Shown here: positions 22,919-28,696 of the stretch, in pieces | Position numbering within the stretch: the stretch's first letter is position 1 | How the letters are laid out: every line of letters starts with the position of its first letter | IMG/VR virus record: IMGVR_UViG_3300032213_001281 | Location: 1-29,464 of that record | Origin: a virus | Reading direction: 5' to 3' (one strand) | Length of the DNA stretch: 29,464 nucleotides | The notes under the pieces: generated by a model | Databases searched by the model: none | Told to the model about the DNA's origin: nothing | What the model saw: the letters and a program-made list of their open reading frames with translations, nothing else | Made by a program: the position numbers and the translations under genes

Positions 22919-23329
22919 ATGGCTTATATTACACAAGTAAACGGCAACTTTCAACCAGTTGTCAACATGGATGCTGGTACAACACCTTCGTCACCTGGCG
23001 CAGGCTGGAACAGTGGTGCTAACACAGTAACCAGTGGTGCAACAGTTAACGTTGCAGGTCCTAAGTTAGACTTCGGTACAGTTACTTTCACTGGTAACGC
23101 TACTGTGAGTGCTACTTCTTTGGGTCAAGCATTCTTGACAATCCAAACACAATGCACAATCGCTATGTACGAATTCACAACAGTGGGTTCTAACCAAGCT
23201 ACATTGGCTTTGGCTACATACCCAACTGGTGCATGGAGTTACACTAACGGTGGCGATCTAGACGTGGCATTGACTGCCGCTCTAGGCTATGCTGTTACCA
23301 CAGCTGCCACAGCAACATTCACAAACTAA
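22919..23329 (+). CDS. Probable major virion/decoration protein (136 aa)
   Basis: The start is ATG 22919, seven bases after a strong AAGGAG; an in-frame ATG at 22880 abuts the promoter motif and is rejected. The 136-residue product is almost free of charge and rich in Thr, Ala, Gly, Asn and Val: MAYITQVNGNFQPVVNMDAG, a Gly/Ser turn region, GATVNVAGPKLDFGTVTFTG, then alternating strands to TAATATFTN. This all-beta, low-charge profile suits a capsid decoration, tail or other virion protein. A late-type promoter, strong ribosome site and a TTCG-loop terminator surround it, consistent with high late expression. Exact role unknown. Confidence 0.75.
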   Translation: MAYITQVNGNFQPVVNMDAGTTPSSPGAGWNSGANTVTSGATVNVAGPKLDFGTVTFTGNATVSATSLGQAFLTIQTQCTIAMYEFTTVGSNQATLALATYPTGAWSYTNGGDLDVALTAALGYAVTTAATATFTN

Positions 23330-23351
23330 TCTAATTAGTTTGTAAAATAAA

Positions 23352-23374
23352 AACCTGCTTCGGCAGGTTTTTTG
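23352..23374 (+). terminator. Intrinsic terminator with TTCG tetraloop
   Basis: AACCTGC (23352-23358), TTCG loop, GCAGGTT (23363-23369), then a T run. A perfect stem closed by the very stable C(UUCG)G loop. Confidence 0.92.
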
Positions 23375-23422
23375 TTGGGCTAATTTTACACTGCTAAGTA
23401 AACATGCTCGTGTAGCAATCTT

Positions 23423-23441
23423 GTCCTGCATAGGGCGGGAC
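23423..23441 (+). other. Hairpin in the leader of the 75-aa gene
   Basis: GTCCTGC (23423-23429) pairs with GCGGGAC (23435-23441), one G-T pair, loop ATAGG, and no T run. It sits about 30 bases before the ATG at 23474 and may stabilise the mRNA. No promoter was identified with confidence between the terminator and this gene. Confidence 0.4.
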
Positions 23442-23473
23442 TTGATCAACACACACATACACAGGAGAAAAAC

Positions 23474-23701
23474 ATGAGCAAAACACCTTACGAGATCCGT
23501 CTCGAACTTCTCACCTTGGCCAAGGAAATCCTCCAAGCGCCAATTTACGAAAAACGCAGTCAACTTGTCAATGAATATCATTCCAAGTTAACCGACGCCA
23601 ATCGTGATAGTTTACCGTTTCCAACTTTGCCTGACTTTCCGTCAACAACGGCTATTGTATCTGAGGCGGAAGCACTCAAGAAGTTTGTAGACCAAGCGTA
23701 A
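23474..23701 (+). CDS. Small conserved-type phage protein (75 aa)
   Basis: A 75-residue protein, MSKTPYEIRLELLTLAKEIL, then YEKRSQLVNEYHSKL, a Pro-rich linker LPFPTLPDFP, and a C-terminal helix. AGGAG at 23462-23466 fixes the start. It is a single-gene unit between two terminators, with a hairpin in its leader, suggesting strong and separate expression. It resembles short hypothetical proteins of T4-like marine phages by recall; function unknown. Confidence 0.75.
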   Translation: MSKTPYEIRLELLTLAKEILQAPIYEKRSQLVNEYHSKLTDANRDSLPFPTLPDFPSTTAIVSEAEALKKFVDQA

Positions 23702-23706
23702 AAATA

Positions 23707-23728
23707 AAAGCCCCGAAAGGGGCTTTTT
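23707..23728 (+). terminator. Intrinsic terminator with GAAA tetraloop
   Basis: AAAGCCCC (23707-23714), loop GAAA, GGGGCTTTTT (23719-23728). A perfect stem with a GNRA loop, ending the 75-aa gene. Confidence 0.92.
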
Positions 23729-23762
23729 ATTGACTTTAATATAGGGTCTTGCGTTGATGACT

Positions 23763-23768
23763 TAAATA
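23763..23768 (+). promoter_or_regulatory. T4-type late promoter motif (CTTAAATA)
   Basis: TAAATA ends 7 bases before ATG 23776. No Shine-Dalgarno is present; it heads the coupled run 23776-26408. Confidence 0.45.
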
Positions 23769-23775
23769 CTTCATC

Positions 23776-24030
23776 ATGATGGTGAGCAAAATAACTGAAG
23801 TAACAATATTTGAAAGTCCCGACGGCGGACGAACAGTGTATGCCCGCCAACCCGGTAGCAGTTCAAAATCCCTGCACTACCAAGACCCCAAACTCAAACA
23901 AGAACTTGAAGAACTTGAAAACAAACGCCGCTGGGCCGAAATATTTGAATCACGCCACAACAATGTGGCACTGGATGAACTATGCGACAAAGTTGAAGTG
24001 CTGTATGAACTAATTAAAAAGACGCCATGA
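23776..24030 (+). CDS. Small hypothetical protein with helical C-terminus (84 aa)
   Basis: An 84-residue protein. A beta-like N-terminus, ITEVTIFESPDGGRTVYARQPG, is followed by long charged helices, PKLKQELEELENKRRWAEIF and DELCDKVEVLYELIKK. It is the first gene of a late-type unit directly after TAAATA and couples to the next gene by ATGA. No family function recognised; its position ahead of other head- or virion-like genes suggests an assembly role. Confidence 0.7.
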   Translation: MMVSKITEVTIFESPDGGRTVYARQPGSSSKSLHYQDPKLKQELEELENKRRWAEIFESRHNNVALDELCDKVEVLYELIKKTP

Positions 24031-24476
24031 GATTTGTAGTACAAACTTTCTTTGACATAACTGCCACTGGTGTCACAGGACACTACAAACCTGCCCGTGT
24101 TCCCTTTCGTGATCATGCTGGCAATGTAATAACTGATGAGTTGGACTGGGGCCGCGCAAGAAATCAACAGCGTAATTGGGAAACGCTGACACAGATACTG
24201 GGTTTACGTACACAGTTGTTCCGCATACAAGAGCCGTCAATAGACACATTGAATCGTGCCTGGATGTTTGAATTTGAAACAGAAACTGACAACATTTATG
24301 GATTAAATGATGACTTGACTGCTGTGCTACGTGCAGACGCAGAAGGTGTTCCCATGCTGTTAGGACTAGATAATAGACCAGAAATGCAGTCCGTAATAGT
24401 GACACACGGCACACAACAGAACATATGGTTCGCTCCAATAGCCATAAATAATGCATTGGAGACCCAACATGGTTGA
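24027..24476 (+). CDS. Hypothetical phage protein (149 aa)
   Basis: A 149-residue protein: MRFVVQTFFDITATGVTGHY, then NVITDELDWGRARNQQRNWETLTQILGLR and the beta-rich AWMFEFETETDNIYG. RNQQRNWETLTQILGLRTQ suggests a helix-loop segment; no enzyme signature was found. Both ends are tightly packed, ATGA at the start and an 8-base overlap with the next gene. Likely a conserved phage protein of unknown role. Confidence 0.7.
   Translation: MRFVVQTFFDITATGVTGHYKPARVPFRDHAGNVITDELDWGRARNQQRNWETLTQILGLRTQLFRIQEPSIDTLNRAWMFEFETETDNIYGLNDDLTAVLRADAEGVPMLLGLDNRPEMQSVIVTHGTQQNIWFAPIAINNALETQHG
24444..24450 (+). promoter_or_regulatory. T4-type late promoter motif (CATAAATA) inside a gene
   Basis: ATAAATA within the end of the 149-aa gene, 18 bases before ATG 24469. 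It may give the coiled-coil membrane protein its own late transcript. Confidence 0.4.
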
Positions 24477-24732
24477 TACCACTGCTATTGAGAAAAAAAG
24501 TTTAGAAGCACACGTAGAACTGTGTGCAGAACGCTATAGTCAATTAGAACTGCGTTTAGATAATGTAGATGCTAAAATTGCCAGCCTGGAGCAGATGGTT
24601 TCACAGATACGTGATATGGTCAGAGACATGGCGGCCAAACGTAACGATCAATTGATTTCATGGGGACTCGGTATTATCAGTCTGTTAACTGCATCAACTG
24701 GTTGGCTGCTTGTAACTTATGTTTTTAAATGA
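24469..24732 (+). CDS. Coiled-coil protein with C-terminal membrane anchor (XhlA-like)
   Basis: The start is ATG 24469, chosen because GGAG at 24458-24461 lies seven bases upstream; an ATG at 24451 abuts an ATAAATA motif. The 87-residue protein has an N-terminal heptad-like coiled coil (LRLDNVDAKIASLEQMVSQI) and one C-terminal transmembrane segment, ISWGLGIISLLTASTGWLL. This layout matches XhlA-type phage proteins, which act with holins at the inner membrane, and could also suit a membrane anchor for assembly. The lysis role is inference; no holin or endolysin lies nearby. Confidence 0.6.
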   Translation: MVDTTAIEKKSLEAHVELCAERYSQLELRLDNVDAKIASLEQMVSQIRDMVRDMAAKRNDQLISWGLGIISLLTASTGWLLVTYVFK

Positions 24733-25226
24733 AAATAGATAAAGAAATTTCTCGAGAAATACTTAAAGAATTCCCCACCCTAGAACACAATAGTATCTGG
24801 AAAAATTCTGATGGCGACTACACAGTGTTTGGAAAATACAGCATTGTTAAAGAAAGCATTGGTTACAGAGTACACTGTTCTTTAACTGATGTTGGCGTTT
24901 TTTACAGCACTAAATCAGCATTGAGTTGGTGCATTGCTGATAAGTTTAAACAATACAATGTAGCCCGCGATTTAATGCAACTAGACAGCAATTTACACCA
25001 TTTAACTGTGGATATCGGCGCCAGAGCCGCCATTGGTGATCGTACTAAAAACACTGAACAACGTGAAATCATTCTAACCAAGTTAGAAAATAAGATTTTA
25101 AAGAAAAAAGAAATAGAAAATAGATTAGCCAAATGTGTGAATTGGGCTAAATATTATCAACAACGAGGATTCGATAATGAAACTGCAAGAATTGGCCGTG
25201 CTGCCGCAAACAAAACAAGTCGCTAA
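24729..25226 (+). CDS. Hypothetical phage protein (165 aa)
   Basis: A 165-residue protein with an N-terminal alpha/beta domain (MKIDKEISREILKEFPTLE, GDYTVFGKYSIVKE, STKSALSWCIADKFKQY) and a basic helical C-terminus (LTKLENKILKKKEIENRLAK ending in RGFDNETARIGRAAA). It is coupled to the XhlA-like gene by ATGA, and its last 50 bases overlap the next gene in another frame. It looks like a conserved T4-like marine phage protein of unknown role. Confidence 0.7.
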   Translation: MKIDKEISREILKEFPTLEHNSIWKNSDGDYTVFGKYSIVKESIGYRVHCSLTDVGVFYSTKSALSWCIADKFKQYNVARDLMQLDSNLHHLTVDIGARAAIGDRTKNTEQREIILTKLENKILKKKEIENRLAKCVNWAKYYQQRGFDNETARIGRAAANKTSR

Positions 25227-26067
25227 AGTATTTGAAAGTTACTTTGGTAAAAGCATTACCTTTGAATCAATTTCAAAGCGTCAAGCACATGCCATGTTGG
25301 GTCGAGTGCGTGGATTACTGGGTGAGCATCGCCGCACACCAGAATTCCATTCTAGCGAGAAAAACTCTGCTTACTTAAAACTAGTAATGCTAGAGCAGGT
25401 ATTGACTAAAAAAATCAAAGAAGAGATTCCGGCAAATACAACCTTGGGAATGCCAGATCCTAACAAAACAAAACAGGCTCTTAGTAAGATTTCAGATCCC
25501 AAGCTCAAGTCAGCAATGACTAAGAGTGCTGCCGGCCAGACACTATCACCAGACGAACAAAAAATGGTACAAGGTGCCGCGCTATCTGCCGCAATGACTG
25601 CTGAAACTCGTCGCAGAACAGGCCGTCGCTTGTCTGAGAGTGAAGTTCAACAAGCACAGGTTATCCTGGCCAGTCAAGACATGGTTGATCAAGTTCAGCG
25701 CATGATTGAACAAGTTACTTCTATCCAGTTCAAAGACTTGCCAGCACTGGTTGATCAAATCCGTAATGAAATTGGTTACGACCAAGCCACTAAATTCAAT
25801 GCAGATGCCACAGCCGCACTGGGCGGAATGGTACAGAACCTACAGCAATCTAAGATTCAACTAGAAACTGCTATGGGCACAGTGACAGGTCAAGCACCTG
25901 TAGTCCCGGGTGAAACTGCTCCGGACGTTGGTGCAGAAATGCCTCCAATGGATGCCGGTGCAGAAATGCCTGGAGAACCAGGCGATGAACTAGATGCACT
26001 TGCTGCCGATGCAGAAGCAGATCTTGAAGAGCCTGTTAAAACTGGTCTAGGGCGCGAGCGCAGATAA
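25177..26067 (+). CDS. Helical, acidic-tailed protein; possible head core/scaffold protein
   Basis: A 296-residue protein. It begins MKLQELAVLPQ with L-Q-E, a match to the T4-type prohead-protease site. The middle is almost all helix (AHAMLGRVRGLLGEHRRTPE, NSAYLKLVMLEQVLTKKI, QAQVILASQDMVDQVQRMIEQ), and the C-terminal 55 residues are Pro/Glu/Asp-rich and disordered (GAEMPPMDAGAEMPGEPGDE). A helical, charged protein with an acidic tail is typical of scaffold or internal core proteins, but no function is established. It overlaps the previous gene by 50 bases, and its stop overlaps the next ATG (TAATG). Confidence 0.65.
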   Translation: MKLQELAVLPQTKQVAKVFESYFGKSITFESISKRQAHAMLGRVRGLLGEHRRTPEFHSSEKNSAYLKLVMLEQVLTKKIKEEIPANTTLGMPDPNKTKQALSKISDPKLKSAMTKSAAGQTLSPDEQKMVQGAALSAAMTAETRRRTGRRLSESEVQQAQVILASQDMVDQVQRMIEQVTSIQFKDLPALVDQIRNEIGYDQATKFNADATAALGGMVQNLQQSKIQLETAMGTVTGQAPVVPGETAPDVGAEMPPMDAGAEMPGEPGDELDALAADAEADLEEPVKTGLGRERR

Positions 26068-26408
26068 TGCGTCTACGTGAGTTTGATGAGTCTGCCAACA
26101 GCGCCCTTAAACTAGCGGCGCTGAGTCAATTTCTCAGCGACCGGGCTGAAGACGAAGCAGCCTCAAAACAAATTAGTCAAGCAGCCTTTATTGACCTAGC
26201 ACAGTCAATGGGTGTCAATGTAACTGATCAAAATCTTGGTGACATGATTAGTTCTGAACCACTGAGTAACCTGCTTGAGCCACTTGACCCAAATTCAGGT
26301 GTGGTCAGATTTAAAGGCAACACCGAAGCCATCACAGGCATGAGTGTTGACCAGGCACGTGAAGTAGTTGACAGCAATGCCAAATCGGCTATGAAGCGTC
26401 GCCAATAA
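26067..26408 (+). CDS. Small protein sharing the MRLRE-type N-terminus (113 aa)
   Basis: A 113-residue protein starting MRLREFDESANSALKLAAL; L-R-E matches the pattern also seen in the 25177 and 19488 proteins. It continues with helices (QFLSDRAEDEAASKQISQAAFIDLAQSMGV), then EPLSNLLEPLDPNSGVVRFKG and ends basic, AKSAMKRRQ. The small size, N-terminal tag and location after the scaffold-like gene suggest an internal head protein. No enzyme motif was found. It ends the coupled run before the late-type motif at 26435. Confidence 0.65.
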   Translation: MRLREFDESANSALKLAALSQFLSDRAEDEAASKQISQAAFIDLAQSMGVNVTDQNLGDMISSEPLSNLLEPLDPNSGVVRFKGNTEAITGMSVDQAREVVDSNAKSAMKRRQ

Positions 26409-26434
26409 AAACATCCTCCGCCACCTACTGGCAT

Positions 26435-26440
26435 TAAATA
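26435..26440 (+). promoter_or_regulatory. T4-type late promoter motif (TTAAATA)
   Basis: TAAATA ends 7 bases before the radical SAM ATG at 26448; no Shine-Dalgarno is present. Confidence 0.45.
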
Positions 26441-26447
26441 TCGCTAT

Positions 26448-27341
26448 ATGACACAAAGAATCTTGATTGACAAGTTAGAATTCTACATCACCAACGTGTG
26501 TAATTTAACCTGTGACGGTTGTAATCGCTACAACAACTACAAATTCAGCGGCTGGCAAAGTTGGGACGAAGCTGAACCCATTCTCACCCGCTGGGCAGAA
26601 AAAATAGACATACGACATCCTGTGATACTCGGAGGCGAGCCCTTGCTTAACCCAGACATTGTCAAGTGGATCAAAGGCGTTAATAAACTATGGCCCGACC
26701 ACTCGGGTACACAGGTACAAAGCAATGGTACTAGAATTGACTGTGTTAAGGGACTTGAAGAAGCACTTGATCCTAGTGCAGGAAATTGGTTAGGCATCAG
26801 CATACACAACCCAGATGATCGAGAAGAGATATTTGCCCGTGTGCGTAATTTTCTAGGTCCAACCGTAATTGCAACTCAACGCAAAGATGATCCAATTGGC
26901 AGTGACTATCAATTTATTAATAGTAATAAAATACAAATTCATGCATGGATGAGCAACAAGTTTGTGCAGAGTAACATCATCGAACGACTAGACGGCAAGT
27001 ACACACTGTATCAAAGTGATCCAGCACGGGCACACGAAAACTGCACCTTCCGCAGATTTAAAAACTATCACATGATCAATGGTAAGATTTACAAGTGCGG
27101 ACCGGCTGCATTAATGCCCGAATTTGATGATCAATACCATTTTGAAATAAGTGACGAAGATCGCGCTATTCTACACAGTTATAAACCGTTGACCATTGAT
27201 GAGTTCGATATGCGTGGCAAAGAGTTCATTGACACAATTGACAATCAAATTGATCAATGTAAGTTTTGTCCTGAGGACTATGAATACAAACCAATTACCT
27301 TTAGCGATCGTAAAAAGCCCTGGATTAAAGAGCCAAAATGA
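26448..27341 (+). CDS. Radical SAM protein, third type
   Basis: A 297-residue radical SAM protein. ITNVCNLTCDGCNR gives CxxxCxxC (C18, C22, C25), and ILGGEPLLNPD at 61-71 is the GGEP motif. Later Cys residues sit at ENCTFRRF, KIYKCGPA and QCKFCPEDYEY, a C-terminal SPASM/twitch-like arrangement that probably holds an auxiliary cluster. Unlike the other two radical SAM proteins here, its extra cysteines follow the core, so it belongs to a separate lineage. It starts right after a TAAATA motif and precedes the exported His-rich protein, cold-shock, IscU and IscA genes. Substrate unknown. Confidence 0.85.
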   Translation: MTQRILIDKLEFYITNVCNLTCDGCNRYNNYKFSGWQSWDEAEPILTRWAEKIDIRHPVILGGEPLLNPDIVKWIKGVNKLWPDHSGTQVQSNGTRIDCVKGLEEALDPSAGNWLGISIHNPDDREEIFARVRNFLGPTVIATQRKDDPIGSDYQFINSNKIQIHAWMSNKFVQSNIIERLDGKYTLYQSDPARAHENCTFRRFKNYHMINGKIYKCGPAALMPEFDDQYHFEISDEDRAILHSYKPLTIDEFDMRGKEFIDTIDNQIDQCKFCPEDYEYKPITFSDRKKPWIKEPK

Positions 27342-27344
27342 TAG

Positions 27345-27370
27345 TAAATACATGCAGAATGTAGTATAAT
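27345..27370 (+). promoter_or_regulatory. TATAAT box with overlapping late-type TAAATA
   Basis: TAAATA at 27345-27350 and TATAAT at 27365-27370; no good -35 box is seen 17 bases upstream. It precedes the His-rich gene, which has AAGGA at 27386-27390. Confidence 0.45.
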
Positions 27371-27397
27371 ACATTTTGTGTATGCAAGGATACAAAT

Positions 27398-27694
27398 ATG
27401 AAAAAAATTCTTTTAGTCGTATTAATGACAATCACAACAGCCGCGTTTGCTCAACACGGCCACTTTCGTCACGGGCACCATCACGGTGGCCATTGGCAAC
27501 GTGGCTACAGTGGCAACTGGGTTTGGATGGTACCTGCAATCATCGGGGGTGCAATTGTGTATGAAGCATCACGACAACCACCTCCGCAAACCTTAATTAT
27601 TCAACAACAGTCAGTTGACACAAATTGTAGCCCTTGGACAGAAACACAAAATCCCGACGGCACAATAACCAGAACAAGAACTTGTACTAAGTAA
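27398..27694 (+). CDS. Exported His-rich small protein
   Basis: A 98-residue protein with a clear signal peptide, MKKILLVVLMTITTAAFA, cleavage likely after AFA. It is followed by HGHFRHGHHHGGHW, eight His in a short stretch that could bind metal ions. A short hydrophobic glycine-rich segment, WMVPAIIGGAIVYE, may insert in a membrane. The C-terminus NCSPWTETQNPDGTITRTRTC carries two Cys that may form a disulfide. Similar small exported proteins occur in proteobacteria, so it was probably taken from a host. AAGGA lies 7 bases before the ATG. Role unknown; periplasmic or envelope-directed. Confidence 0.7.
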   Translation: MKKILLVVLMTITTAAFAQHGHFRHGHHHGGHWQRGYSGNWVWMVPAIIGGAIVYEASRQPPPQTLIIQQQSVDTNCSPWTETQNPDGTITRTRTCTK

Positions 27695-27734
27695 TTGTAA
27701 ATCAGTAAATTAAAATAGAAAGTAGTAGTAGTAT

Positions 27735-27938
27735 ATGGCATTAGGTAAAGTAAAATGGTTCAATGAAACCAAAGGTTTTGGGTTTATTACTCCAGACGAA
27801 GGCGGCGAAGAATTGTTTGCGCATTATTCAGCAATTCAAACGCAGGGTTTTAAAGTCCTTAAAGAAAATCAACGTGTAACATACGATGTGGTTCAAGGAC
27901 AAAAAGGCCTGCAGGCATCTAACATTAAACCAGAGTAA
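27735..27938 (+). CDS. Cold-shock domain protein (CspA family)
   Basis: A 67-residue single cold-shock domain, the usual size for the family. [15 protein letters not shown] holds RNP1 (KGFGFI, 13-18), and ELFAHYSAI holds RNP2. It should bind single-stranded RNA or DNA and melt secondary structure. The usual VFVH of RNP2 is LFAH here, a mild change. No good Shine-Dalgarno is visible; four AGT repeats (27721-27732) lie just before the ATG. It is the first of three closely spaced genes with iscU and iscA. Confidence 0.93.
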   Translation: MALGKVKWFNETKGFGFITPDEGGEELFAHYSAIQTQGFKVLKENQRVTYDVVQGQKGLQASNIKPE

Positions 27939-27944
27939 ACACAC

Positions 27945-28337
27945 ATGTCTTACAGCAAAAAGGTAGTTGATCATTATGAAAATCCCAGGAATGTCGGATC
28001 TTTTGACAAGAGCGATACTGATATTGGCACTGGCATGGTTGGCGCACCTGCTTGCGGAGATGTCATGAAATTACAAATAAAGGTGGATCATGATACAGGT
28101 ATTATTACAGATGCACGTTTTAAAACGTATGGCTGCGGCTCGGCTATTGCGAGCTCGAGCCTTGTTACAGAGTGGGTCAAAGGCATGCACATCGATCAAG
28201 CCAGTAAACTCAAAAACTCTGAAATCGCCGAAGAATTAGCTCTTCCTCCTGTAAAGATACACTGTTCAATTCTAGCGGAAGACGCAATCAAAGCCGCAGT
28301 AGAAGATTATCGCAAGAAGCATGATCACGTTAACTGA
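27945..28337 (+). CDS. iscU: IscU Fe-S cluster scaffold protein
   Basis: A 130-residue IscU with all key residues: PACGD (C37, D39), YGCGSA (C64) and IHCS (H106, C107), which build a 2Fe-2S cluster and pass it on. The LPPVK motif at 100-104, recognised by the HscA chaperone in bacteria, is intact. The sequence resembles proteobacterial IscU through its whole length (VVDHYENPRNVGSF, GTGMVGAPACGDVMKLQIKV). It overlaps the following iscA by 17 bases, in the same order as bacterial isc operons, but iscS is missing here. It would rely on host IscS for sulfur. It may supply the three radical SAM enzymes in the window. Confidence 0.95.
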   Translation: MSYSKKVVDHYENPRNVGSFDKSDTDIGTGMVGAPACGDVMKLQIKVDHDTGIITDARFKTYGCGSAIASSSLVTEWVKGMHIDQASKLKNSEIAEELALPPVKIHCSILAEDAIKAAVEDYRKKHDHVN

Positions 28338-28647
28338 TGTTGCCTATCAAAAAATTCAAAAAACATTAACTCGCCGTGGACGTGGCAAGGGAATCAGACT
28401 TGGAGTAAGAACCACTGGCTGCTCTGGTCTTGCTTATGTACTTGAATTTGTAGATGAGTACACACCGGAACAAGGCGTTATAAACTATGCTCAAAAAGAT
28501 TTTGTGGTTCTAGTAGATGCCAAAAGTCAAGTCTATCTCAATGGAGTGACTATTGACTATGTACGTCAAGGATTAAACGAAGGCTTTGAGTTTCGAAACC
28601 CTAATGAGCGTGATCGTTGTGGGTGTGGAGAAAGTTTTCGAATATAG
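28321..28647 (+). CDS. iscA: IscA-type Fe-S carrier protein
   Basis: A 108-residue A-type carrier with the three conserved Cys: TTGCSGLAY (C34) and RCGCGESF (C100, C102). It binds Fe or a cluster and helps deliver 4Fe-4S clusters to target enzymes. It matches proteobacterial IscA closely in length and ends (GVRTTGCSGLAYVLEFVDEY, GLNEGFEFRNPNERDRCGCG). Its ATG lies inside the 3' end of iscU, so the two are coupled and were probably gained together. IscA-like genes alone are known in phages; the iscU partner is less usual. Confidence 0.93.
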   Translation: MITLTDVAYQKIQKTLTRRGRGKGIRLGVRTTGCSGLAYVLEFVDEYTPEQGVINYAQKDFVVLVDAKSQVYLNGVTIDYVRQGLNEGFEFRNPNERDRCGCGESFRI

Positions 28648-28676
28648 TTGACAACAGGACTATAATTGTCTATAAT
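28648..28676 (+). promoter_or_regulatory. Sigma70-like promoter for the nuclease gene
   Basis: TTGACA (28648-28653), 17-base spacer, TATAAT (28671-28676), a consensus promoter. The expected start is a few bases before the ATG at 28688, so the leader is very short. Confidence 0.8.
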
Positions 28677-28696
28677 AGACTATAATTATGTATAAT
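28661..28696 (+). repeat. Four TATAAT boxes at 10-bp intervals
   Basis: TATAAT begins at 28661, 28671, 28681 and 28691. The intervening bases vary (TGTC, AGAC, TATG). The ATG at 28688 falls between the third and fourth box, and the fourth encodes Tyr2-Asn3. Confidence 0.9.

Noticed and set aside
27735-28647. The csp-iscU-iscA region as bacterial chromosome, making the window a prophage junction
   Set aside because: Phage-type genes and promoter motifs lie on both sides without an attachment site or integrase, and the rest of the isc operon is absent.
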